This document shows, piece after piece, positions 1-7,944 of a DNA stretch of 64,000 nt. Position 1 is the stretch's first letter; the number at the start of each line of letters is the position of its first letter. The stretch comes from CAYXTW01 sp964452645 (GTDB lineage: Bacteria > Zixibacteria > MSB-5A5 > GN15 > PGXB01). The notes under the pieces are model-generated. The model ran no database searches and was not told the origin of the DNA. It saw only the letters and a program-made list of their open reading frames with translations. Position numbers and translations under genes: made by a program. The stretch is taken from positions 1-64,000 of the forward strand of contig CAYVMO010000007.1 of the NCBI GenBank assembly GCA_964452645.1, written 5' to 3'.

Positions 1-773
1 CCGATTTCATCGAGAAACAATGTCCCGCCATGGGCCGTTTCGAATCGCCCCGGTTTATCCTCGCGGGCATCGGTAAAAGCACCTCGCTTATGTCCGAAAA
101 GTTCGCTTTCAAATAATGATTCATTAATTGCCCCCATATCGACGCTGATAAAAACTTCGTCGGCGCGCGACGACTGTCGGTGAATCTCCCGAGCCACCAA
201 TTCCTTGCCCGTTCCATTTTCTCCCAGAATAAGAATATTGGCGTCGGTGTCGGCCACTTTTTGTATCGTGGTGAAAACCTCCTGCATCGCCGAACATTTA
301 CCGATAAAATCACGAAACGGATGATCCATATCGGCGCTGAGTTGCTTTTGCCGCCGCCGCAATCCTTCAGCTTCAAGCCGGGTCGAGCGAAGTTTCATCG
401 CCGCCGATATCGTTGCCAGCAGCTTTTCATTCTGCCACGGTTTCTGGACGAAATCGACGGCGCCCTCTTTAACGGCGCGAACCGCCATCTCAACGTCACC
501 GTAGGCGGTAATCATTACTACGACAGCCGTGGGATCGATTTCCAAAATCCTGCTCAACCAGGCAAAACCTTCCTTGCCGCTCGATACATCACGTGTGAAA
601 TTCATATCCAGCAGGATAACATCGAAGTCGTTTTCATCAAGAAGCTTCGGAATTTTGTCGGGATTTTTCTCGATGCGGACCGACTCCATATGCTGCCTTA
701 GCAGCAACCGTGCTGCGAGAAGGATGTCTTCGTTGTCATCTACGACCAGTATATTTCCGCGTTTATCTACCAT
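1..773 (-). CDS. NtrC-family sigma-54-dependent response regulator (3' end outside window)
   Basis: Reading the minus strand from the ATG at 773 gives an uninterrupted frame to the window edge, about 257 residues. It starts with a receiver domain: acidic pocket ILVVDDNED, phosphoacceptor Asp in VILLDMNF, Thr in MITAYG and Lys in VQKPW. A linker leads into an AAA+ sigma-54 interaction domain with Walker A GENGTGKE, the sigma-54 contact loop GAFTDA (usual form GAFTGA) and the start of Walker B GGTLFLDEIG. The rest of the ATPase and the C-terminal DNA-binding HTH lie beyond the window. Family knowledge: such proteins hydrolyse ATP to open sigma-54 promoters once phosphorylated by a sensor kinase; none is visible, so it is probably further left. 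It is divergent from the export cluster, whose sigma-54 promoter it most likely drives. Confidence 0.93.
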   Translation of the reverse strand, partial: MVDKRGNILVVDDNEDILLAARLLLRQHMESVRIEKNPDKIPKLLDENDFDVILLDMNFTRDVSSGKEGFAWLSRILEIDPTAVVVMITAYGDVEMAVRAVKEGAVDFVQKPWQNEKLLATISAAMKLRSTRLEAEGLRRRQKQLSADMDHPFRDFIGKCSAMQEVFTTIQKVADTDANILILGENGTGKELVAREIHRQSSRADEVFISVDMGAINESLFESELFGHKRGAFTDAREDKPGRFETAHGGTLFLDEI

Positions 774-854
774 ATAATTAAGAGAGTCTTCGCATTTATA
801 ACATACTTACTAAGAGCAAAATAGTTACAAATAATCCAAAACGCCAGTGAAAAG

Positions 855-895
855 TGTCCGTTAATGAACATATTAATGTCGATAACGAACATATT
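855..895 (+). promoter_or_regulatory. Tandem putative enhancer sites for the sigma-54 activator
   Basis: Two related words, TGTCCGTTAATGAACA (855-870) and TGTCGATAACGAACA (877-891), end in the exact direct repeat GAACATATT at 866-874 and 887-895. The repeat spacing of 21 bp is two helical turns. They sit about 55-90 bp upstream of the -24/-12 promoter, a usual place for activator dimers. Binding by the adjacent response regulator is inferred from position only. Confidence 0.45.
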
Positions 896-945
896 TTATA
901 TGTCTTAAACTACTTAAGTTATTGTTTTACAAGGGACTATATCCT

Positions 946-961
946 CGGCACGGTTGTTGCA
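946..961 (+). promoter_or_regulatory. Sigma-54 (-24/-12) promoter of the export cluster
   Basis: The sequence CGGCACGGTTGTTGCA matches the consensus TGGCACG-N4-TTGCA with only the first base different. The invariant GG (947-948) and GC (959-960) are separated by exactly 10 bases. Transcription should start near 972, some 40 bases before the membrane-fusion gene. A sigma-54 activator gene lies directly divergent, which fits. Confidence 0.85.
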
Positions 962-1011
962 TAAAATAAAAAGGCTAGAATTATTTATTATATTTTGGGT
1001 GGTTGATTCGA

Positions 1012-2271
1012 ATGGGGATGGATCGTAAAATCGAGAAGAAATGGTGGTCGCGTAAGCGAATTATCCAATTATCGTCGATAGCGATTTTTTTAATTTTCAT
1101 ATTTTATCTTTTATTTTCCACCGATGCCGGCTCGCGATTGAATGTCTCCTCGGAACGAATTACGATTTCGGAAGTTTTTAAAGGTCCGTTTCAGGTCTAT
1201 ATACCTTTAAGCGGCACGGTCCTGCCGATTAAAACTTTTTACCTCGACGCTATCGAGGGCGGTCGCGTGGAAAAAGTCGTGCGTGAGGCTGGTAATTATG
1301 TCAATAAGGGCGATACGATTCTCTATCTGACCAACACCAATCTTCTTCTGGACATCATGTATCGCGAAGCAGGATTATTCGAGCAGCGCAATAACCTCCG
1401 CAATTCTCGTCTGGAGATGGAGAGAAACAGCCTTACCCTTGAAGCCGAGCTGGCGAAATTGAATTACCAAATATCTGTGGCCGAAAGAAAATTCAATCGG
1501 AATAAAACTCTGCTCGATCGTGAATTGATTCCCGAGGAGGAATTCGAGGATTCGCGCGATGAATATGAATATTTGATTAAAGAAAAAGAGTTGACAGTCA
1601 AAACCCAGTACCAGGATTCGATCTTCAGAAGCCAGCAAATTCAAATGCTCGAGCAGTCGGTCGAGCGGATTCAGACTAATCTTGAATTTGTCCGACAAAA
1701 TCAGGAAAATCTGATTTTGCGCGCACCGGTCAGCGGGCAGTTGACCTCGCTTGACGCCGACGTCGGTCAATCCAAAAGAGAAGGGGAACGTCTGGGACAG
1801 ATTGATATTCTCGACGGCTTCAAAGTCCGCGCCGAAATCGATGAGTATTATATTGCACGGCTGGAAGTCGGACTGCCCGGCAATTTCGATCTGGCCGGTT
1901 CGACATATCAACTGAAAGTTACCAAAATTTATCCCGAAGTCCGGGATGGTCGCTTCGCCGTCGATATGGAATTTGTCGGGACTCCCCCGGAAGATATTCG
2001 ACGCGGCCAGACGGTGCATATTCGTCTCGCTTTAGGCGATTTATCCGAATGCCTGCAGCTGCCCCGGGGCGGCTTTTATCAGAACACCGGCGGTAACTGG
2101 GCGTATGTACTTGATAAATCCGGCGATATTGCCGTCAAACGCGAGATTCGACTGGGACGCATGAACCCGAAAGTGTTTGAAGTCCTGGAAGGATTAGATG
2201 CCGGCGAAAAAGTCATTACTTCGTCGTACGATAATTTTGGAGATGTCGATAAAATAGTTTTGAAAGAATAG
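1012..2271 (+). CDS. Membrane-fusion (HlyD/MacA-type) periplasmic adaptor subunit
   Basis: A 419-residue adaptor linking an inner-membrane ABC exporter to an outer-membrane channel. After a basic cytoplasmic start, residues about 17-36 form one membrane anchor. A beta-barrel/biotinyl-lipoyl-like half (GGRVEKVVREAGNYVNKGD) is followed by a long charged coiled coil at about 105-225. The lipoyl half is closed by ILRAPVSGQLTSLDADVGQ, then come the beta-barrel and membrane-proximal domains, ending near GEKVITSSY. The ATG at 1012 was chosen because GGGTGG lies 9 bases upstream; an in-frame TTG at 1003 and an ATG at 1018 are alternatives. It is the first gene after the sigma-54 promoter and is followed 24 bases later by an ABC ATPase, so it should serve that exporter. 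The transported substrate cannot be read from the sequence. Confidence 0.9.
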   Translation: MGMDRKIEKKWWSRKRIIQLSSIAIFLIFIFYLLFSTDAGSRLNVSSERITISEVFKGPFQVYIPLSGTVLPIKTFYLDAIEGGRVEKVVREAGNYVNKGDTILYLTNTNLLLDIMYREAGLFEQRNNLRNSRLEMERNSLTLEAELAKLNYQISVAERKFNRNKTLLDRELIPEEEFEDSRDEYEYLIKEKELTVKTQYQDSIFRSQQIQMLEQSVERIQTNLEFVRQNQENLILRAPVSGQLTSLDADVGQSKREGERLGQIDILDGFKVRAEIDEYYIARLEVGLPGNFDLAGSTYQLKVTKIYPEVRDGRFAVDMEFVGTPPEDIRRGQTVHIRLALGDLSECLQLPRGGFYQNTGGNWAYVLDKSGDIAVKREIRLGRMNPKVFEVLEGLDAGEKVITSSYDNFGDVDKIVLKE

Positions 2272-2295
2272 AAAATCCAATGACCGGAGAGAGTT

Positions 2296-2985
2296 ATGAT
2301 AAAAACAGTAAATATGAAAAAGTTGTACACCACCGAAGAGGTGGAAACAACCGCCCTGAACAATGTTAATCTTGAAGTCGATAAGGGCGAATTCGTCGCC
2401 GTCATGGGTCCGTCGGGATGCGGTAAATCCACTTTATTGAATATCCTCGGAATGCTGGACAATCCCACTGATGGTGAGTATCACTTTCTTGATTTTGAAG
2501 TTTCACAGTATCGTGAACGCCAACGCTCTAATCTCCGCAAACGAAATATCGGTTTCGTTTTCCAGAGCTTTAATCTGATCGATGAACTGACGGTTGCCGA
2601 AAATATTGAATTGCCGTTGCTGTATCTGGGTATCCCCTCCGGCGAACGTAAAGAACGTGTGACCGAATTAATGGATCAAATGCAGATTACCGCCCGTGAG
2701 AAGCATTTTCCCCAGCAGCTTTCGGGGGGGCAGCAGCAGCGGGTCGCCGTCGCCCGGGCGGTCGTGGCCAAACCGAAATTGATTCTGGCCGACGAGCCGA
2801 CCGGCAATCTGGATTCCAGGCACGGTGAAGAGGTGATGAAGATGCTGACCGATTTGAATGAGACGGGAACAACGATTATTATGGTGACGCATTCTCCGGA
2901 TTACGCCGATTACGCACAGCGTGTTGTGCATCTCTTCGACGGACACATCGTGACTGAAAATATTACGCGCAGCGCCCATGCTTAA
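2296..2985 (+). CDS. ABC transporter ATP-binding protein (MacB/LolD type)
   Basis: A 229-residue nucleotide-binding subunit for FtsX-type permeases. All ATPase motifs are intact: Walker A GPSGCGKST (residues 38-46), Q-loop VFQSFNLI, signature LSGGQQQR, Walker B LILADEP, D-loop GNLDS and H-loop VTHSPDYA. Length and motifs match the MacB/LolD subfamily, whose members power export or periplasmic mechanical work rather than import. It has a good Shine-Dalgarno (GGAGAG) before the ATG. It lies between the adaptor gene and the permease array; a vestigial reading frame starting ATGCTTAAGAATTAT overlaps its last codons. Confidence 0.94.
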   Translation: MIKTVNMKKLYTTEEVETTALNNVNLEVDKGEFVAVMGPSGCGKSTLLNILGMLDNPTDGEYHFLDFEVSQYRERQRSNLRKRNIGFVFQSFNLIDELTVAENIELPLLYLGIPSGERKERVTELMDQMQITAREKHFPQQLSGGQQQRVAVARAVVAKPKLILADEPTGNLDSRHGEEVMKMLTDLNETGTTIIMVTHSPDYADYAQRVVHLFDGHIVTENITRSAHA

Positions 2986-3058
2986 GAATTATTTTTTGGT
3001 TGTCTTATGGATTACTCCGGATTCATTTGACCACGAAGTCGAGGCGATAAAGATGCGG
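2978..3058 (+). pseudogene. Possible relic of a deleted FtsX-type permease gene
   Basis: An ATG at 2978 overlaps the end of the ATPase gene and reads MLKNYFLVVLW, matching the start of the array permeases (for example MLKNYLKVALRN). In the same frame, codons 21-25 (3038-3052) read VEAIK, matching the near-invariant permease ending PVEAIKYE. About 750 internal codons would be missing, leaving a head joined to a tail; the frame then runs on into the next gene. This looks like a large internal deletion of a former first permease. The match is short (about 9 plus 5 residues), so chance is not excluded. Confidence 0.45.
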
Positions 3059-3090
3059 AAAATTATTCTGACAATAAATAGGAATTTATC

Positions 3091-5541
3091 ATGTTCAGAA
3101 ATTACTTCAAAGTTGCTTACCGCAACCTGATTCGCAATAAGCTGTATACGATTATATCCGTGTTCGGATTGGGCATCGGAATCGCCTGTTGTTTGCTGAT
3201 TTATCTTTATGTCAGCCACGAATTTTCATTTGACAGATTCCATGCTGACGCCGACAATATTTATCGCATCATACATTTCGAAAGAGAGGCCGGCGAATTT
3301 CCCGAAGGGACCGAAGCCACGGCCGGCGTATTGCAGCCGGCGATCGATGGCGTTTTTCCGGAGATTGTCCGGTCGACCCGGATTTCAGCGGCACAAATGG
3401 TCGTCACGCGGGGGAATAAATCATTCACCGAATTGGTCATCCATGTCGATCCCGGTTTTTTTCAAATGTTCTCGTTTCCTTTATTGCAGGGCGACCCGAA
3501 AACGGTTCTGAATGATCCCGGGTCGGTCGTCATTACTCCCGAAATGGCGGAAAAATATTTCGGTGATAAGGATCCAATCGGCGGTAAAATATCGATTCAG
3601 ATGAGTGAGACCTCGAAGGATTTTTTGGTTTCCGGAATTATTGAAAAGGCCCCCACCAATTCGAGTATCCAGTATTCATTCATTGTATCGACCGATTTGC
3701 TGAAGTACACTATCCCGGAAGACATCCTTAACAGCTGGTCGATGATTTTATTTTCGACTTATATCGAGCTGCAACCGGGGACCGATATTACTTCAATCGC
3801 GAAAAAAATTACCGATTATGTCGAACCTCTGGCGAAAGAAGATAATGGTGATTCGAAAATTGTGTACCGACTGCAACCGTTGTCAGAGGTACATCTCGAT
3901 CCGCGATTCAGCGGTGAAGTGATTCCCTCGAGTGATCCGATTTATGCTTATATTCTTATGGCTATTGCTCTGGCGGTCCTGCTGATTGCCTGCATCAATT
4001 TTATGACATTGGCGGTCGGGCGCTCTCATAGTCGTTGCCGTGAAGTCGGACTGCGAAAGGTATTAGGTGCTCAAAGAACACAGATAATGAGGCAATTCTG
4101 GGGTGAGGCTTTGCTCCTTAGTATTGCCGCTTTGATTTTGGGAATAGCCCTGACCGAGATATATTTGCCGACTTTTAATAATCTGTCACAAAAAGAGTTG
4201 TTTCTGCCTCTTTTTTCGGACTGGCGAATATTACCGGTTCTGATTGGACTGACATTGTTTACGGCGTTTCTTGCGGGTATATACCCATCGCTGGTACTTT
4301 CCCGATTTTATCCGGTGGAGTCGTTACGCGGGGGGCAAAAGATCGGCGGTAAAAATCGCCTTATTCAAATATTAATCGTTTTGCAATTTGCCATCTCGAT
4401 TTTTCTGATAATAAGTACATTTATTATTTCATCACAGATGGATTATGTCAACAAGACAGATCTTGGCTATAATAAAAATCTGGTGGTCACTTTTCCGGTC
4501 GGGGTCGGAGGTGAAGAGGCTCATAATCTCCTCACTCGATTTCGGAATGACCTTTCTGAACAGCCATCCGTAGTCGATATCACCGGCTATTCTTACGGAT
4601 TGGGTCAGTCCTGGCTGTATATTAACTACGGTGGTGACGAGGGATTTATTGTTCTTATCGGCGAGGATGTCACCGGACCGGGTTATGCATCAAATGCCGG
4701 TGGAACGGAAACGTATTTTTATGTCAACTGGGTCGATGAACATTATATCCCGACGATGGGAATCGATATAATTCAGGGACGGAATTTCGAGGAAGGCAAT
4801 ACATCCGATCAGAATGGTGCCATTATTGTCAATCGGACATTGATGGATAAGATGGGATGGGATAATCCGATCGGCCGGAAGCTGCCACGGGGATTCGGCA
4901 ACGCCACCGTCGTGGGCGTGGTTGATGATTTTCATTATTATCCGTTGCATCGAGAAATAGAACCATTGGTATTGCACATGCCGAGAAACGACGATATTAG
5001 CGGCATCAATGAAATTGCGGTACGTTTGCGAGGAGAGAATATCTCAACCACTCTATCGCTTCTCGAACAGACCTGGACAAGAATCAGTAATGGACTGCCG
5101 TTTGAGTATCGATTTCTCGATGAGCGCGTGGCCGGGCAGTATTTCGCCGAGGAACGCTGGCGTAAAATAGTGGAATACTCATCGATTTTTTCATTTCTTG
5201 TCGCCTGTTTAGGTTTATTTGGCTTGACCTCGCTGGCGGTCGCCAAACGGACTCGTGAAGTCGGGATTCGCAAAGTCCTCGGCGCCTCGGTTGCCGGCAT
5301 TGTCATGATGTTCTCGCGTGATTTTACGCGGTTAATTCTTATTGCTAATGTTATCGCCTGGCCGGTCGCTTATTATGTAATGGATCGATGGCTGGAAAAT
5401 TTCGCTTACCGAACCAAGATAAGTATTTCGCTTTTTGTACTTACGGCTATAATAGCGCTGGCGATCGCGCTATTGACAATGGCCTTCCAATCGATTAAAG
5501 CGGCATATAGCAATCCGGTCGAGGCAATTAAATATGAATAG
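3091..5541 (+). CDS. Two-module FtsX/MacB-like ABC permease, array copy 1
   Basis: An 816-residue inner-membrane permease with two MacB-like modules in tandem. Module 1 has TM1 at about 19-41, a periplasmic MacB core domain to about 283, and three FtsX helices from about 285 with the coupling motif REVGLRKVLGA near 316. Module 2 has a TM near 423-445, a second periplasmic domain, and FtsX helices from about 698 with REVGIRKVLGA near 720. It ends in NPVEAIKYE. Eight membrane helices are expected, equivalent to a fused pair of MacB-type permeases, as in large permeases of Bacteroidetes and Acidobacteria. It must use an ATPase encoded elsewhere in the cluster. It is the longest of the six copies; substrate unknown. 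Confidence 0.92.
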   Translation: MFRNYFKVAYRNLIRNKLYTIISVFGLGIGIACCLLIYLYVSHEFSFDRFHADADNIYRIIHFEREAGEFPEGTEATAGVLQPAIDGVFPEIVRSTRISAAQMVVTRGNKSFTELVIHVDPGFFQMFSFPLLQGDPKTVLNDPGSVVITPEMAEKYFGDKDPIGGKISIQMSETSKDFLVSGIIEKAPTNSSIQYSFIVSTDLLKYTIPEDILNSWSMILFSTYIELQPGTDITSIAKKITDYVEPLAKEDNGDSKIVYRLQPLSEVHLDPRFSGEVIPSSDPIYAYILMAIALAVLLIACINFMTLAVGRSHSRCREVGLRKVLGAQRTQIMRQFWGEALLLSIAALILGIALTEIYLPTFNNLSQKELFLPLFSDWRILPVLIGLTLFTAFLAGIYPSLVLSRFYPVESLRGGQKIGGKNRLIQILIVLQFAISIFLIISTFIISSQMDYVNKTDLGYNKNLVVTFPVGVGGEEAHNLLTRFRNDLSEQPSVVDITGYSYGLGQSWLYINYGGDEGFIVLIGEDVTGPGYASNAGGTETYFYVNWVDEHYIPTMGIDIIQGRNFEEGNTSDQNGAIIVNRTLMDKMGWDNPIGRKLPRGFGNATVVGVVDDFHYYPLHREIEPLVLHMPRNDDISGINEIAVRLRGENISTTLSLLEQTWTRISNGLPFEYRFLDERVAGQYFAEERWRKIVEYSSIFSFLVACLGLFGLTSLAVAKRTREVGIRKVLGASVAGIVMMFSRDFTRLILIANVIAWPVAYYVMDRWLENFAYRTKISISLFVLTAIIALAIALLTMAFQSIKAAYSNPVEAIKYE

Positions 5542-5560
5542 TCTTTGAACGGGAAATAGA

Positions 5561-7924
5561 ATGTTCGGAAATTATTTTAAAATCGCTTACAGGAATCTGA
5601 CCAGGCACAAACTTTATACTTCTATCAACCTGTTCGGACTCGCGATCGGAATTGCCGCCACTATTTTAATCATGCTGTACATCCAGTTTGAATTCAGCTA
5701 TGATAATTTCCATAAAAATGCCGACAGCATTTATCGCGTCTCGATAGTACAAACCAAAGAAGGCACAAAAGAATTCGACAGTCATGTTTTTACGCCGCCG
5801 ATGGGACCGGCGATGTACCGAGATTTCCCCGAAGTGGAGAATTATGTCAGGTTTTCCACGCCACGAACCGCCTATTTCCAGTTCGAAGGTCGGGCCCATA
5901 AAATTCGAGACATCCGTTACGCCGATTCGACACTCTTCGATGTCTTCTCATTTGAATTGCTGGGCGGGAATAAGAACGAAGCACTGACGGCGCCATATTC
6001 ATTGGTCCTTACCGAAAAAACGGCTGAATTGATTTTCGGTTCTGAAAATCCGATCGGGAAAATTCTAACGAGCAACGGTAAACCATACCAGATCAGTGGA
6101 ATTATCAAAAGCCCTCCGCCCAATTCGCATATTCAATTTAATGCCTTAATTTCTTTTTCCACGCTTTATGAAAATCCTGATCTTTATCTGGATTGGAACG
6201 GCGGCAACCAGTACATCAGTTATGTCAAGCTTCGCGATGGCATCGATCCGGCCGAAGTGGAAGCCAAATTCCCCGATTTTATGTGGGGATACATTAATAA
6301 ACAGCTGGCCGATGTCGGAGTCAAATACGAACCCTACCTGCAGCCTTTGAGAGACATTCATCTTCATTACAGCGGCGATACGAATTCCGCTCTGTACAAT
6401 ATTTATATTTTTTCGGCGATTGCTTTTTTGATCCTGCTCATGGCCTGTATCAATTTTATAAATCTGGCGACCGCTCTGGCCGGTAAGCGTGCGAGGGAAG
6501 TCGGTATCCGCAAAGTCATGGGAGCCGGTAAGGCAGGCTTAATTCGGCAGTTTATCGCAGAATCGATTTTACTGGCGGCGATAGCATCCGGAGTTGCCCT
6601 TATTCTGGTCGAGTTATTATTTCCGTTTTACAGTGAACTGGTAAATTACAACCTGAATGTTTTCAGGTTTTTCAATCCGGCTCATATCGTCGGCCTGATT
6701 GTCATCATAGTAATAGTCGGTGTCGGGGCGGGAAGCTATCCGGCTTTTTATCTTTCTTCTTTCCCGCCGGCCAGGATATTACAGGGCACGGTCAAACACG
6801 GAAAGGATAGAGTTTTTTCACGCAACCTCCTCGTTATTCTCCAATTTGTTATTTCGATTACACTGATAATCTGTACTATCCTGATTAACAGTCAGCTGAA
6901 ATACATGAAAAACAAAGCTTTGGGTTTCGATAAAGAAAACATGGTAATTATTCCCCTTACGAGCGATAAATTACGGCAGCAATCCAAAACGATAAAAAAG
7001 GAAATTTCCGATTTATCCGGCGTTCTGGCCGTAACCGCTTCATCCGATGTCCCCATTAATGGCTTTACCAGTAACGGTTATTTCCCGGAGGGATTTAAGA
7101 CGCCGATGATGATTCATGTCGTCGATATCGACGAAGATTTTCTGAATACGTACAATATTAATGTCATCGAGGGACGAAATTTCTCGGAACAATTCCCGAC
7201 CGATAAGGAGTCCTATTTGGTGAATGAAAAGCTGGTCAAAACATTGGGCTGGGAAAATGCAGTCGGAAAGACTATTCGCCGCAATGGAGAGCATACGATT
7301 ATAGGTGTCGTCTCCGATTTTAATTTCGCCAATCTATATAACAATATCGAACCATTAATTCTGACCAATGAACCGGATCAGGATGGCTATTACGTATTGA
7401 CCGTCAAAATCGACGGTAAGAATATTTCATCTGTCTTAAGTTCAATGAGACAGGTCTGGGAAAAATTCGCAACCGCTTTACCTTTTGAATATAGTTTTCT
7501 GGATGAGGCCTTCAATAATTTGTACTGGCGGGAGAAACAATTTCAAACGATCGTGCTTTACTTTTCATGTCTGGCCATAATAATAGCCGGATTGGGATTG
7601 TTCAGCCTGGCTTCGTTCGCGACCGAACGCCGGCATAAAGAAATCGGCATCCGCAAAGTCCTGGGCGCCTCGGTAACGGGCCTAATTCGATTAATCGCCC
7701 GTGAATTTTTGCTGCTGATTATTGTCGCCAATGTAATCGCCTGGCCGATAGCATATTTTATAATGAAGCGGTGGCTGGATAATTTCGCATACCGTGCATC
7801 GGTATCATGGGAGATATTTGTAATTACAGGTGCCATGGCCATGTTGACCGGATTGATTACTATCAGCTATCAGGCGATACGCGCGGCGCTATCCGACCCG
7901 GTCGAGGCGATTAAATATGAGTAG
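5561..7924 (+). CDS. Two-module FtsX/MacB-like ABC permease, array copy 2
   Basis: A 787-residue paralogue of the preceding gene, starting 19 bases after it. The N-terminus MFGNYFKIAYRNLTRHK is the family start. FtsX helices begin near residue 278 with coupling motif REVGIRKVMGA at about 311. The second module starts with a TM near 422, and the last FtsX block begins near 663 with KEIGIRKVLGA at about 693. It ends in DPVEAIKYE. The periplasmic domains differ strongly from those of its neighbours while the membrane and coupling segments stay similar, as expected if copies handle different partners or substrates with a shared ATPase (inference). Confidence 0.92.
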   Translation: MFGNYFKIAYRNLTRHKLYTSINLFGLAIGIAATILIMLYIQFEFSYDNFHKNADSIYRVSIVQTKEGTKEFDSHVFTPPMGPAMYRDFPEVENYVRFSTPRTAYFQFEGRAHKIRDIRYADSTLFDVFSFELLGGNKNEALTAPYSLVLTEKTAELIFGSENPIGKILTSNGKPYQISGIIKSPPPNSHIQFNALISFSTLYENPDLYLDWNGGNQYISYVKLRDGIDPAEVEAKFPDFMWGYINKQLADVGVKYEPYLQPLRDIHLHYSGDTNSALYNIYIFSAIAFLILLMACINFINLATALAGKRAREVGIRKVMGAGKAGLIRQFIAESILLAAIASGVALILVELLFPFYSELVNYNLNVFRFFNPAHIVGLIVIIVIVGVGAGSYPAFYLSSFPPARILQGTVKHGKDRVFSRNLLVILQFVISITLIICTILINSQLKYMKNKALGFDKENMVIIPLTSDKLRQQSKTIKKEISDLSGVLAVTASSDVPINGFTSNGYFPEGFKTPMMIHVVDIDEDFLNTYNINVIEGRNFSEQFPTDKESYLVNEKLVKTLGWENAVGKTIRRNGEHTIIGVVSDFNFANLYNNIEPLILTNEPDQDGYYVLTVKIDGKNISSVLSSMRQVWEKFATALPFEYSFLDEAFNNLYWREKQFQTIVLYFSCLAIIIAGLGLFSLASFATERRHKEIGIRKVLGASVTGLIRLIAREFLLLIIVANVIAWPIAYFIMKRWLDNFAYRASVSWEIFVITGAMAMLTGLITISYQAIRAALSDPVEAIKYE

Positions 7925-7944
7925 GAAGGATCAGGGATAATTGT

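Noticed and set aside
1375..2019. 214-codon minus-strand frame
   Set aside because: Antisense shadow of the membrane-fusion protein gene.
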